64,000 bases of DNA from an uncultured Amylibacter sp. (lineage in GTDB: Bacteria; Pseudomonadota; Alphaproteobacteria; Rhodobacterales; Rhodobacteraceae). Numbering within the stretch: the first letter of the stretch is position 1; the number at the start of each line of letters is the position of its first letter. The DNA is taken from the NCBI GenBank assembly GCA_943846615.1, contig OX044354.1, forward strand, positions 2,125,001-2,189,000, in the 5' to 3' direction. A program made the position numbers and the translations under genes. Shown here piece after piece: positions 1 through 7,947 of the stretch. Under the pieces are notes generated by a model. The model was given only the letters and a program-made list of their open reading frames with translations, was not told the origin of the DNA and searched no databases.

Positions 1-179
1 TCACGGCGTAGGGTCGTCAAAACCTCTTCGTAATCTTTCCCATCTTCAAGCAGGCTGAGGCGTCGGTTAACCTTTGCGTTGCTAGAGATGGATTTCCCAA
101 ACGCCACAAGGTACAAACCCTCGACCATCAAAATGACGCCGACGAAGATCAGAATAAAGATAATTGCTTCGTAACCCAT
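1..179 (-). CDS. tadB: Flp pilus assembly protein TadB (partial, N-terminus only)
   Basis: The first 59 residues are visible; the window edge cuts the rest. The ATG lies at 179 with an AAGGAC ribosome binding site just upstream, 8 bases after the cpaF stop. The product starts with a hydrophobic segment (about residues 4-26) followed by a basic, polar stretch. TadB is the inner-membrane platform protein (type II secretion F family) that works with the TadA/CpaF ATPase, and its place straight after cpaF is the usual tad order. The call rests mainly on position, because the diagnostic F domain lies outside the window. Confidence 0.7.
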   Translation of the reverse strand, partial: MGYEAIIFILIFVGVILMVEGLYLVAFGKSISSNAKVNRRLSLLEDGKDYEEVLTTLRR

Positions 180-187
180 AATCGTCC

Positions 188-1585
188 TTATTGTGCGGCT
201 GTGCGTGTGAAAATACTGGTCGGCAGGCCATAGCCCCACTGATCAAAGCGATCAGAGAATGTCGAACGTAATCCCGTCGGCACAAACTGGCCTTCGATCT
301 TACCTTTGGAATTGGTACCTTTGATCTGGTACACGAAAATTTCCTGCATAGCGACAACATCACCCTCTAGACCGGTAATTTCCGCAATCGAAACCATACG
401 ACGCGAACCATCTTGTAGACGTTTAATCTGAACCACGATGTTAATGGCAGATGCGATTTGTGCACGCATCGCGCGTAATGGCATTTCAACACCTGTCATC
501 GCGATCATGTTTTCAATACGAGTGATCGAGTCGCGCGACGAGTTGGCGTGAATCGTTGTCATTGAACCATCGTGGCCGGTGTTCATCGCCTGCAACATAT
601 CGATAACTTCGTCGCCACGGGTCTCACCTACGATGATGCGATCTGGACGCATACGCAATGCGTTGCGCAATAAATCACGTTGGGATACTTCGCCCCGACC
701 CTCTACGTTTGGTGGGCGGCTCTCCATGCGGGCGATGTGATCTTGTTGAAGCTGAAGCTCGGCAGTATCCTCGATCGTCGCGATACGTTCGTTGTTGTCA
801 ATAAAACTGGATAGGGCGTTCAGTGTGGTCGTTTTACCAGAACCCGTACCACCAGATACCAGAATATTCAGTCGCGATGAAACTGCGGCCTGCATATAGG
901 CGGCCATTTCCTCTGAAAAGGCACCGCCAGACACCAATTTATCGACGCTCAGCTTCTCTTTTTTGAACTTACGAATGGAAACCAGCGCACCATCAACGGC
1001 AATCGGTGGAACCATTGCGTTAAAACGCGAACCATCTTGCAGACGCGCATCCACATAGGGTGTACTTTCATCAATACGACGACCCACGGCGGACACGATT
1101 TTATCGATCACGCGGCGCAAATGGTTTTCGTCACTGAATTCAACGAATGACTTTTCCAAAATACCGGCGCGCTCGATGAAAATGTTTTTGCAGCCGTTGA
1201 TCAAAATATCGTTGATCGTGTCGTCCTTTAACAGCATTTCCAGTGGGCCAAGGCCGGTTACCTCATCGAATAACTCTTGGTTAAGGGCCGCGCGCTCGTC
1301 TTTGGATAAAACAGTGCCTTGCTCTTGTAGCCCATCCGCCGTAATCGCGGCGATTTCGCGTTTCAGATCAGCATCGCTGGCGGTTTCGATCGCCCCGAGA
1401 TTAAGGTTCTCCAATAAACGGCGATGCATGATCTTGCGCAATTCGGTCAAACGCAACTTGCGCTTTTCCTCGCGGGTCAGCTCGACCTTCTCAACTGTGC
1501 GCTCTTTGCGTTGGACCGTAGAGGGTGATTTTTGTTGGGCTGGAGCGGCGACACTGGGTGCCTGCGTGTTGAATTTCTTGAACAT
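188..1585 (-). CDS. cpaF: Flp pilus assembly ATPase CpaF/TadA
   Basis: Cytoplasmic secretion ATPase of the GspE/VirB11 type that powers Flp (type IVb) pilus assembly. The 465-residue protein has a basic coiled N-terminus (about 30-60), an all-alpha/linker domain, and a RecA-like core. Walker A is [11 protein letters not shown] at about 244-254; the Asp box lies in [11 protein letters not shown], Walker B in the [14 protein letters not shown] stretch (about 313-326), and the His box in [14 protein letters not shown]. Length and motifs match full-length CpaF. It follows cpaE by 2 bases and precedes tadB by 8 bases, so the three are almost certainly cotranscribed. Confidence 0.95.
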   Translation of the reverse strand: MFKKFNTQAPSVAAPAQQKSPSTVQRKERTVEKVELTREEKRKLRLTELRKIMHRRLLENLNLGAIETASDADLKREIAAITADGLQEQGTVLSKDERAALNQELFDEVTGLGPLEMLLKDDTINDILINGCKNIFIERAGILEKSFVEFSDENHLRRVIDKIVSAVGRRIDESTPYVDARLQDGSRFNAMVPPIAVDGALVSIRKFKKEKLSVDKLVSGGAFSEEMAAYMQAAVSSRLNILVSGGTGSGKTTTLNALSSFIDNNERIATIEDTAELQLQQDHIARMESRPPNVEGRGEVSQRDLLRNALRMRPDRIIVGETRGDEVIDMLQAMNTGHDGSMTTIHANSSRDSITRIENMIAMTGVEMPLRAMRAQIASAINIVVQIKRLQDGSRRMVSIAEITGLEGDVVAMQEIFVYQIKGTNSKGKIEGQFVPTGLRSTFSDRFDQWGYGLPTSIFTRTAAQ

Positions 1586-1587
1586 GG

Positions 1588-2859
1588 TTATGCCCTAGCT
1601 TTGATTTTATCTTTTGAATCATCATCTGCTAAAGCAATTAAATTTTCTGCAATTTTCCGCAGATCTTTGCGCAATGGATTACGCGCGGCTGTAACGGCCA
1701 TTGGCACCCCTTGGTCACAGGCGTTGACAACGTGTTTGCCGCCATCTGGCAAAGACCACCTAAATTCGATGTTCAGGCTGTCGGCCATGCGTTTCACGCG
1801 TGAACGACCATTCAAATCCGTCAGTTTCGGTGCGCGGTTCAAAATGAATTGTACCTTTTCATAAGGTAAATCGTCAGCCTTCAATGCACGCAAGAAACGT
1901 AAGGCATTCTGTGCCGAACGCATGTCCATTTCTAACAAAGCAAACAACAGGTGAGATTTTTCAAGTACGGTTTCGGACCAAGACATCAATGTGTTTGGAA
2001 GGTCGATGATAACGTAATCAAACTGCGAAGACGCCAATTCGATCAATTTATCAACCTGCTCTGGGCCCATAATGTCCAATGGAACGGCCTCTGGTGGGGC
2101 AGGTAAAACAGCAACGGTGTCTTTGTACATGCTTAATGCGGAATTAAACGCATCCGCATCGGCGATATCGATGGAAGAGTAAAGTTCAAGCGTGACTTCG
2201 GAACGTGGTGTGTCCAAATAGGTGCCAACGGACCCGAACTGAAAGCCAAAATCAAGCAAACAAACGCGTCCAGTTTTGCCAAGTACAGTCTGCAATTCCC
2301 ACGCTAAATTTGCGGCAAATGTTGACGCACCAACGCCACCAGCAATGCCGAGTACCGGAAAAACGACACCAGTTTTTGGCGTGGATATAACAGCGGGTCT
2401 GGGCGGTGCTTCTGGTTCCGCAGCAGGTGGTGTTTCGACCGGTTGTGCAGGGGGAGCAACGGCTTGCACTGCGGCTGGTGCGGCTTGCGCTGCACTGGGT
2501 GCTTCTTGTGGTGGGGCGGCGGCTGGTGCCGGTGTTTGTTCAACAACTTCAGCGCGTTGTGACTGTACAAAATTGTGTGAAACACTCTCTTGGGGGGCTG
2601 CTGGTGCAGAATCAACAACCTGCGCGGTAGGTGCCTGTGTTTCTGGAACTGGGGCCGCCGGTGCGTCAGGTTGTGGGGCCGGTTCTGGCATAACAACCGT
2701 CTGAGCCAGAGACGCGGTCAATGCGCCATGTGGCAAGGGGTAGGGCACAAAGTCATCTGCGCCACTGCGCATCAAACCATGTAATGCCCCTGCGGACAAA
2801 TCGCGCGTTACCAAAACAGTGCGCAGTTTTTTTTGTTTTTGCGACGCGCACGATTTCAA
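1588..2859 (-). CDS. cpaE: Pilus localisation ATPase CpaE/TadZ, C-terminal part of a frameshifted gene
   Basis: ParA/MinD-like ATPase that positions the Flp pilus machine at the pole. This frame holds the end of the receiver-like domain (ending in GADDFVPYPLP), a long Pro/Ala/Gln-rich linker (about residues 55-155), and the ATPase domain with a deviant Walker A, GGVGASTFAANLA. The receiver domain is incomplete here: its first 110 or so residues lie in another frame at 2753-3091. The frames meet at an eight-T run (2827-2834; A8 in the mRNA). Removing one base gives one reading frame from 3091 to 1588 of exactly 501 codons (500 aa), as expected for CpaE. The start annotated for this fragment alone is unlikely to be native. 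Confidence 0.85.
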   Translation of the reverse strand: MKSCASQKQKKLRTVLVTRDLSAGALHGLMRSGADDFVPYPLPHGALTASLAQTVVMPEPAPQPDAPAAPVPETQAPTAQVVDSAPAAPQESVSHNFVQSQRAEVVEQTPAPAAAPPQEAPSAAQAAPAAVQAVAPPAQPVETPPAAEPEAPPRPAVISTPKTGVVFPVLGIAGGVGASTFAANLAWELQTVLGKTGRVCLLDFGFQFGSVGTYLDTPRSEVTLELYSSIDIADADAFNSALSMYKDTVAVLPAPPEAVPLDIMGPEQVDKLIELASSQFDYVIIDLPNTLMSWSETVLEKSHLLFALLEMDMRSAQNALRFLRALKADDLPYEKVQFILNRAPKLTDLNGRSRVKRMADSLNIEFRWSLPDGGKHVVNACDQGVPMAVTAARNPLRKDLRKIAENLIALADDDSKDKIKARA

Positions 2860-3091
2860 TAATTAAATCAATATGTTGCTCGTCTTTGGCGCCAATAGCC
2901 ATGACCAAGCTTTCCATATGCACAGCGTGCGAACTGTTCAAAACAGAAATCGCATCTTCTAATTCTAAGCCGCCCCAATTTTCGCCAAACTGTTGTTGCA
3001 TCTCTTGGATTAGCAGTGGATATGCCTCCAAATCCTGAGAAATAGCGCAACTGCGGACAACGTCTCCGCCTTGTTCGTGTTCGTTTGACAT
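2753..3091 (-). CDS. cpaE: CpaE/TadZ N-terminal receiver-like part, frame-disrupted
   Basis: The natural start of cpaE is the ATG at 3091. The first 86 or so residues read as the atypical receiver domain of CpaE (hydrophobic strands such as SLVMAIGAKDE and IDLIIEIVRVAK). After ...AKTKK the frame runs into the A8 homopolymer and continues as unrelated sequence to 2753, while the expected continuation LRTVLVTRDLS is found one base out of frame at the start of the downstream fragment. It is therefore half of a single gene rather than a separate protein. The cause may be a real mutation, a sequencing error, or programmed slippage. Confidence 0.75.
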   Translation of the reverse strand: MSNEHEQGGDVVRSCAISQDLEAYPLLIQEMQQQFGENWGGLELEDAISVLNSSHAVHMESLVMAIGAKDEQHIDLIIEIVRVAKTKKTAHCFGNARFVRRGITWFDAQWRR

Positions 3092-3197
3092 ACTGTTGAA
3101 CCCACCCTTTTAAGGAGCCTAGAATCTTAACGTTACTTGTAATCTACACCCAGACTAACCCATTAAATATAGGCAAATAAAGGTAAATTAAAAGAAG

Positions 3198-3224
3198 CAG
3201 AGCAAACTTCGTCAGTTTGCTCTG
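3198..3224. terminator. Bidirectional hairpin terminator between the ompA-like gene and cpaE
   Basis: A perfect 11-bp stem (CAGAGCAAACT / AGTTTGCTCTG) with a 5-base loop is followed by ATTTTT on the plus strand and by a T-rich tract (CTTCTTTT) on the minus strand. It lies 5 bases past the ompA-like stop codon in the direction of transcription. It should end or attenuate the flp-to-ompA transcript before cpaE-cpaF-tadB, implying a second promoter in 3092-3197. Confidence 0.75.
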
Positions 3225-3228
3225 ATTT

Positions 3229-3879
3229 TTATATACTACTGTCAACCGTTGTGCTGCCCAAGGATTTTTTAGTGCCAGTGTATTGGTTGTAAATGCGAAC
3301 AGCAAACTTACCGTCCAACTGACCTGAGCCGTTGGGGTTATAAAACCCTTTCACCTCGGTAACGGTGCGGCGGTTTTGTTGGTTTTCTGCCTCTGTTAGT
3401 ACCAGAGGACGTGTTTCGCCGTATGAAACGACCGCGTCCACTTTCTTACGGCTTACACCTTGAGAAATCAGGTATTTGACTGCTGCGCGCGCACGGCGCG
3501 AACCCAGACGTTGATTAAATGCGTTTCCGCCAACTTTATCCGTATGTCCGTACACACGGAATGTAATTGCAGGGTGAGCCTTGATCCAAGCAGCTTGTTG
3601 ACGTAACGCGGCTTGTGCCGAGCTGTCCAATTTAGCGGAATTAAATGCGAAATTGATCGTCGCGGGAACTTGTGATGCAAATAATCGCGTCAGGTCTTTG
3701 ACCATTTCTCGCTGAAGCTTAGCATTTTGTACAGCAATATTATTTGCTGTGGCACGTCCGAACCCTTCGGTTATTTGTTGCCCCGCGGCCTTGTGAAACG
3801 AACCGCCACCTGTTTCTGTTGAACATGCACTTAGGCCCAGTATTGCAGCGCCGCTGCTTAGAATGAAACGTCTATTCAT
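3229..3879 (-). CDS. OmpA-family lipoprotein of the tad locus
   Basis: 216-residue outer-membrane lipoprotein. The signal ends in the lipobox LSAC, giving a lipidated Cys at about residue 19. The C-terminal half is an OmpA-like peptidoglycan-binding domain: INFAFNSAKLDSSAQ, then VYGHTDKVGGNAFNQRLGSRRARAAVKYL and SYGETRP, with the residues (TD..G...N..LS.RRA) that bind diaminopimelate. It sits between the secretin gene (3 bases away) and cpaE, where Caulobacter-type loci carry cpaD. It probably anchors or helps assemble the secretin against the cell wall; this role is inferred from position. Confidence 0.85.
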   Translation of the reverse strand: MNRRFILSSGAAILGLSACSTETGGGSFHKAAGQQITEGFGRATANNIAVQNAKLQREMVKDLTRLFASQVPATINFAFNSAKLDSSAQAALRQQAAWIKAHPAITFRVYGHTDKVGGNAFNQRLGSRRARAAVKYLISQGVSRKKVDAVVSYGETRPLVLTEAENQQNRRTVTEVKGFYNPNGSGQLDGKFAVRIYNQYTGTKKSLGSTTVDSSI

Positions 3880-3882
3880 AGT

Positions 3883-5289
3883 CTACTCCAATACATATCC
3901 ATAAGAACCACTAAAGTCTTGCGTTGCCACAGCATCAGCACCTGTCGATTTTGTGCCACTCTTTGCTGTTTTGCCAAGTAGGAACAGTTCTCTCTCGGTT
4001 GGGATGCGAACGCGATCTGTTGGCAAGACAAGCGAACCCCCGTCGACTGGGGTAACCAAATGCGGTGTTACAATAATGACCAATTCTGTTTGGTTGCGCG
4101 AGTAGCTTGTGCTCTTGAACAGTGAGCCAAGAATGGGAAGATCTCCCAACCATGGAACTTGCGAAATATTATCCGAGAAATTATCTTCTAATAGGCCTGC
4201 GATCGCAATGCTCTCTCCGTCTCTCATTTCAACAACAGTGCTTGCGCGACGTACAGAGAAGGTCGGCGTTGTGACCGTTGCTCCGTTACCTAAATCTGTA
4301 CTTCCACTTGAATCGATTGAACTGACTTCAGTCTCGAGCGATAGGTTAATAACATCATTATCGATTACAGTGGGTGTGAACTGCATTTGCACACCGAATG
4401 GTTTATACGTTACCGAAATGCCATCGCTACTGGGAGTTGGTACTGGTACTTCGCCACCGGCTAAAAAACGCGCTTCGTTGCCAGAGAGCGTAACGAGGTT
4501 AGGTTCAGCAAGTGTCCTGGCTAAGCCTTTGTTTTCAAGGGCTTCAATCAAAACGTTAACTGCTGTACTGCCAAGATTGAATACAGAACTGACGGCACCA
4601 AGAGTTCCCCCAGCGAGAACAAGTGAGGTGTCCCCGACAGATGGAATTAGTGTACCCGTTCCCGCACTTGTGTTGCCGTTGGCGCTTATCAAACCGACAC
4701 TACTAGACAAACCCTTAGACACAGATCGTGACATTTCAGCAAAGCGCACTTTCAGCATAACCTGTTGTGTGCCGCCAACAGTGGCAAGGTTCGAAACTTT
4801 TCCTGAATAACGCCCCGCCAGTTCGATAACACGGGATAAAATACGTGAACTCGACGCGACGCCGCTGATCACAACGCCGTCGTTCGCCGCACGAATTTCG
4901 ATCTTTTCGCCTGGCATGATCTCGTTGATCAGCTCTTTGAGTTCAGCCAAATCAGGATTTACAACGATATTAACGTTCGTAATTAGGCGACCATCGGCCC
5001 CCAGCAATGTCAATGTTGTACGCCCGGGCGTTTTGCCCAAAACATAAATCGTGCGATCCGACAATGTCGCGATATCAGCGATGCCTGGGTTCGCAACAGA
5101 AAGTTCCGCAAATGATTGATCAGCCTCTAAAACAATCGCGCGGTTCAACGGAACCACGATGCTTTCGCTTGTTTGGTTGCTGGTTACGCGTACCACGTTC
5201 TTTTTGGCCTGTGCCAAAACAGGTGCGGTACTCATGATGCTCAATGACAAGCCTACAAGGCCTGCGCTTAACAGGGTATTTAGTTTCAT
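3883..5289 (-). CDS. cpaC: Flp pilus secretin CpaC/RcpA
   Basis: Outer-membrane secretin through which the Flp pilus leaves the cell. The 468-residue protein starts with a signal peptide (about 1-26, ending VLAQA), then a pilus-type N-domain (VVPLNRAIVLEAD...ELSVANPGIADIATLSDRTIYVLGK), a BON-like region (about 110-165), and the secretin beta-domain (about 225-415). The end of the secretin domain is visible in QVPWLGDLPILGSLFKS and TELVIIVTPHLV. The start is supported by a GAGG ribosome binding site. The gene is 207 bases after cpaB, a wider gap than elsewhere in the locus. Confidence 0.93.
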   Translation of the reverse strand: MKLNTLLSAGLVGLSLSIMSTAPVLAQAKKNVVRVTSNQTSESIVVPLNRAIVLEADQSFAELSVANPGIADIATLSDRTIYVLGKTPGRTTLTLLGADGRLITNVNIVVNPDLAELKELINEIMPGEKIEIRAANDGVVISGVASSSRILSRVIELAGRYSGKVSNLATVGGTQQVMLKVRFAEMSRSVSKGLSSSVGLISANGNTSAGTGTLIPSVGDTSLVLAGGTLGAVSSVFNLGSTAVNVLIEALENKGLARTLAEPNLVTLSGNEARFLAGGEVPVPTPSSDGISVTYKPFGVQMQFTPTVIDNDVINLSLETEVSSIDSSGSTDLGNGATVTTPTFSVRRASTVVEMRDGESIAIAGLLEDNFSDNISQVPWLGDLPILGSLFKSTSYSRNQTELVIIVTPHLVTPVDGGSLVLPTDRVRIPTERELFLLGKTAKSGTKSTGADAVATQDFSGSYGYVLE

Positions 5290-5496
5290 TGTGATCTGCC
5301 TCTCTGATCACTGCTTCTTTTTATAGTTATTAAGAGGAGAATGCGCCAAATTCATTTTTTTTACAAGAATCAATGTGATAGCGCGGCCTAAACATGTGGA
5401 TATATCGCAACACCACATCATTTGGGGGGTGATCAGCATTCAGAACACAAGATGAGTCGTGCTTTGGCGTGAAATCAGATGTAACGGACAGCCATC

Positions 5497-6333
5497 TTAT
5501 TCTTTGGGGCAGGGAATTGTAATTGTTTTTACTTCAGCACCCTTGCGGCTTTTGATTGTACAAACCTTGGCTTTTTTCTTGGCGACAACTTCGCGTCCCA
5601 GCAAATCATTTTGCGTAAAGTTGATTTGTCCACTCTCTTCGGTGTCGTTGGTGCCGCGTAATGACAGTTGCAGTTTCCCAGTCGCTTGGGCCTGAGCCAG
5701 CGCCGCAACCACTTGGGGGGTTACAGCCACCGTAACGGTGCGCGCCACATAAGGTCTGTTACGATCTTCGTCGGAAATTTGGTCGATCGCAATCAATTGA
5801 ATGCCATCTAAGATTAAGCGTGTGATCGTCTGTTTGGATACGCGACCAGTCCAGAAAACATCGATTGTGTTACCAGGGCGTAAGAAGCCTGATACACCAG
5901 AGGCAACATCGACGCGCAATGTAAACGCGCGCATACCCTGTCCCAAACGTGATGCGATCCCTGCATCTTCACCGAATTCGGAAACTTTTGTCTTAGACAA
6001 AATTTCTAGCGGTTCCATGATGCGCAAAACGGCACGTGGTGGCTTCTCTTCTTCTTCTTTTCCGAAAACTTCTTCTATCGAACGAAACGCGTTTTTGGGA
6101 ATTGCTGTTGTTGGAAAACGTACAACCTTTACATCCTCCCGCTTCAAGGTTTTGCCAAATGCCAAAGGTTTAGCAACGATTACGACACCACCGGTTTTCA
6201 CATTTTTTGCGGCAAGTTTTTTCAAACGTGTAATTTCACGATCATATCCTGCAAACTGTTGCAGCGCCGTAAAGCCTGCATAACCTGCAATCAGAATGCC
6301 GACAACGAAAACCAATAAAAACATTAACCGCAT
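5497..6333 (-). CDS. cpaB: Flp pilus assembly protein CpaB/RcpC
   Basis: Periplasmic, membrane-anchored component of the Flp pilus machine. The 278-residue protein has one N-terminal transmembrane segment (about 3-27), an SAF-type domain (about 48-115, with VIVAKPLAFGKTLKREDVKVV and AVLRIMEPLEILSKTKV), and an RcpC-type C-terminal domain containing AFTLRVDVASGVSGFLRPGNTIDVFW. It is 142 bases past the pilin gene, beyond the pilin terminator, and upstream of the secretin gene. Order and length agree with CpaB. Confidence 0.93.
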   Translation of the reverse strand: MRLMFLLVFVVGILIAGYAGFTALQQFAGYDREITRLKKLAAKNVKTGGVVIVAKPLAFGKTLKREDVKVVRFPTTAIPKNAFRSIEEVFGKEEEEKPPRAVLRIMEPLEILSKTKVSEFGEDAGIASRLGQGMRAFTLRVDVASGVSGFLRPGNTIDVFWTGRVSKQTITRLILDGIQLIAIDQISDEDRNRPYVARTVTVAVTPQVVAALAQAQATGKLQLSLRGTNDTEESGQINFTQNDLLGREVVAKKKAKVCTIKSRKGAEVKTITIPCPKE

Positions 6334-6427
6334 TGGAACCTAACCTTAGTGAATGTAATGTTGTGTTCTACCCTATCGCTTGTTCTTTGCAACGAAAAGC
6401 TGGAAATGTATCATTTACACATAAAAA

Positions 6428-6455
6428 ATCGGGCCTAGCAAACGCTAAGCCCGAT
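6428..6455 (-). terminator. Intrinsic terminator after flp
   Basis: Twelve-base arms ATCGGGCTTAGC / GCTAGGCCCGAT (minus strand, one mismatch), a 4-base loop, and a following run of six T. It sits 20 bases beyond the flp stop. Partial read-through would give the high pilin/low assembly-protein ratio usual in tad loci. Confidence 0.8.
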
Positions 6456-6475
6456 AAAAATAATAGTCTTAGAAC

Positions 6476-6655
6476 TTAGGAACCTGGGTTAACCGAAGTG
6501 ATCGCGTTAGATACTAGGCCAGAAATAACGCCCAATTGGTCGCCAACAGCGTTAACCGCTACAGCAGCCAAAAGTACAACACCAGCTGTCAAAACAACCC
6601 AGTCAACAGTTACCGCACCAGATTCGTCGTTCTTAAATTTTGTAAATAGTTTCAT
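6476..6655 (-). CDS. flp: Flp-type (type IVb) major pilin
   Basis: 59-residue pilin precursor beginning MKLFTKFKNDESGAVTVDW. A short basic leader precedes the prepilin cleavage region (around G/A-V-T), and the conserved Glu (E11) lies just before it; the mature N-terminus is hydrophobic (VVLTAGVVLLAAVAVNAVGD). A start six codons upstream is possible, but the ribosome binding site GAAGGG overlaps that start and fits the ATG at 6655. It is the first tad gene, followed by a strong terminator. The prepilin peptidase gene is not visible here. Confidence 0.9.
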   Translation of the reverse strand: MKLFTKFKNDESGAVTVDWVVLTAGVVLLAAVAVNAVGDQLGVISGLVSNAITSVNPGS

Positions 6656-7017
6656 GATATACACCCTTCGCATTTCATTTTTTCCCCGACATTGGGGAGA
6701 TGAGTTTGAACTTACCTTTTGGTAAGCAGTTAGTTCAGAAAACGTTTGCTTACTCTATGTTCGCCCACATCGTCTTCACAGCCCTTATACAGCCTCAATT
6801 CGGGCAAGACTAAGGCGACATAGGAAAAAAACTGGAAAAATGAATTCATTTTTTTTATTGTTTGTTTTCAGTTGGTTAAATTTTCGACGGACAAGCTCCG
6901 TGGCGACAATGACACAGTATGCCTATCAAAATACCACAAAAAAGAACCAATTTGGTAAGGTGACTGGCGTTGTTTTGGCGAATTTGCGATTCCTTAAGGT
7001 AAAAAAAGGGTTAAAAT
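6656..7017. other. Divergent intergenic region between flp and the lytic transglycosylase gene
   Basis: About 360 bases without a convincing gene. It must hold the flp promoter (minus strand) and the promoter of the plus-strand gene at 7018. A perfect 6-bp hairpin CTTACC-TTTT-GGTAAG lies at 6711-6726 in the flp 5' leader. The rest is AT-rich with several A/T runs. I could not fix a promoter with confidence. Confidence 0.6.
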
Positions 7018-7887
7018 ATGCACAAATTATTCGTGTTTTCCGTGATAGGTGGAATTTTCCCTTTATTTTATGGTGATCAGGCCTCTTTTGCACAAACAGA
7101 ATCGCCATATGCCACCTTTAAACGGATCAAAGTCACCGATATGGCGACAGGGCCCAAAATAAACGTGCAAATCGATCCGGAAGAGCAAGCACTGGCATTA
7201 GCCCCAAAAGAAAGCAGCGAAGAGCCGACATTGGTTCCCGATCTTTCATTGGTCGGAACAAAGCCAGATAAACCATCCGGTCCAGCGGATTTACAGGATT
7301 GGTTTTGGGATGACATTGGAACCAGCATCGCCAAGGCATCTGCGGATCGCATGGTGGATGCATCGTTGCAGATGTCAAAGGCACCTAAGGGATATTATCT
7401 GCCACGCGCACAGCACTTAAATACTATCGCGCAAAAATACGGCGCCCAAATTTTGGGATCCACCATCAGCACAAATGTATCACCCGCTTTGATTTTAGCA
7501 GTGATCGGCGTGGAATCCTCGGGGCGCAGTGATGCAACCAGTTCCGCAGGGGCGCAAGGCTTGATGCAATTGATTCCCGAAACAGCAAAACGGTTCGGCG
7601 TAAAAGATAGTAGTGATCCCGCGCAAAACATCGCTGGCGGAGTGGCCTATCTGGATTGGCTGTTGACCGAATTCAAAGGTGATCCACTTTTGGCGCTGGC
7701 GGCATATAACGCAGGCGAAAACGCGGTAAAGAAAAATGGTGGCATCCCAGAATATGCCGAAACACGCAACTACGTACCCAAAGTTGTCGCCGCATGGAAG
7801 GTTGCACGAAACCTGTGCGCGACACCGCCGATGTTGGTTTCAGAACCATGTGTTTTTCGTGTTCAGGCACTAAAGGCGAAACAGTAA
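7018..7887 (+). CDS. Periplasmic lytic transglycosylase (SLT domain)
   Basis: 289-residue secreted murein hydrolase. A signal peptide spans about 1-26 (cut near SFAQ), a low-complexity acidic region follows, and a C-terminal SLT domain covers about 145-260. The catalytic Glu is E166 in AVIGVESSGR, followed by the family motifs AGAQGLMQLIPETAKRFG and LALAAYNAGENAV. It cleaves the glycan strand of peptidoglycan to 1,6-anhydromuropeptides. It lies opposite flp and might help the pilus cross the wall, but this is only positional inference because such enzymes are common. Confidence 0.88.
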   Translation: MHKLFVFSVIGGIFPLFYGDQASFAQTESPYATFKRIKVTDMATGPKINVQIDPEEQALALAPKESSEEPTLVPDLSLVGTKPDKPSGPADLQDWFWDDIGTSIAKASADRMVDASLQMSKAPKGYYLPRAQHLNTIAQKYGAQILGSTISTNVSPALILAVIGVESSGRSDATSSAGAQGLMQLIPETAKRFGVKDSSDPAQNIAGGVAYLDWLLTEFKGDPLLALAAYNAGENAVKKNGGIPEYAETRNYVPKVVAAWKVARNLCATPPMLVSEPCVFRVQALKAKQ

Positions 7888-7901
7888 CATTATGTGGTTG
7901 C

Positions 7902-7935
7902 GTTTCGCGGGCGCATCTTGTTTCGTTCGCGAAAC
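7902..7935 (+). promoter_or_regulatory. Two competing hairpins in the aacS leader
   Basis: GTTTCGCG (7902-7909) pairs perfectly with CGCGAAAC (7928-7935). A second stem, GTTTCG-TTCG-CGAAAC (7920-7935), uses the same right arm and has a stable TTCG loop. The two are mutually exclusive and end just before the AGGAG ribosome binding site of the gene at 7948. Structure seen; a regulatory role is inferred. Confidence 0.4.
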
Positions 7936-7947
7936 AGGAGATGAAAC

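Noticed and set aside
82..363. 93-residue open frame across the tadB/cpaF junction
   Set aside because: It runs in another frame over two clear genes and has no family resemblance.
2276..2704. 142-residue Gly/Ala/Cys-rich plus-strand frame
   Set aside because: It is the reverse of the Pro/Ala/Gln-rich linker of cpaE; composition bias keeps it open.
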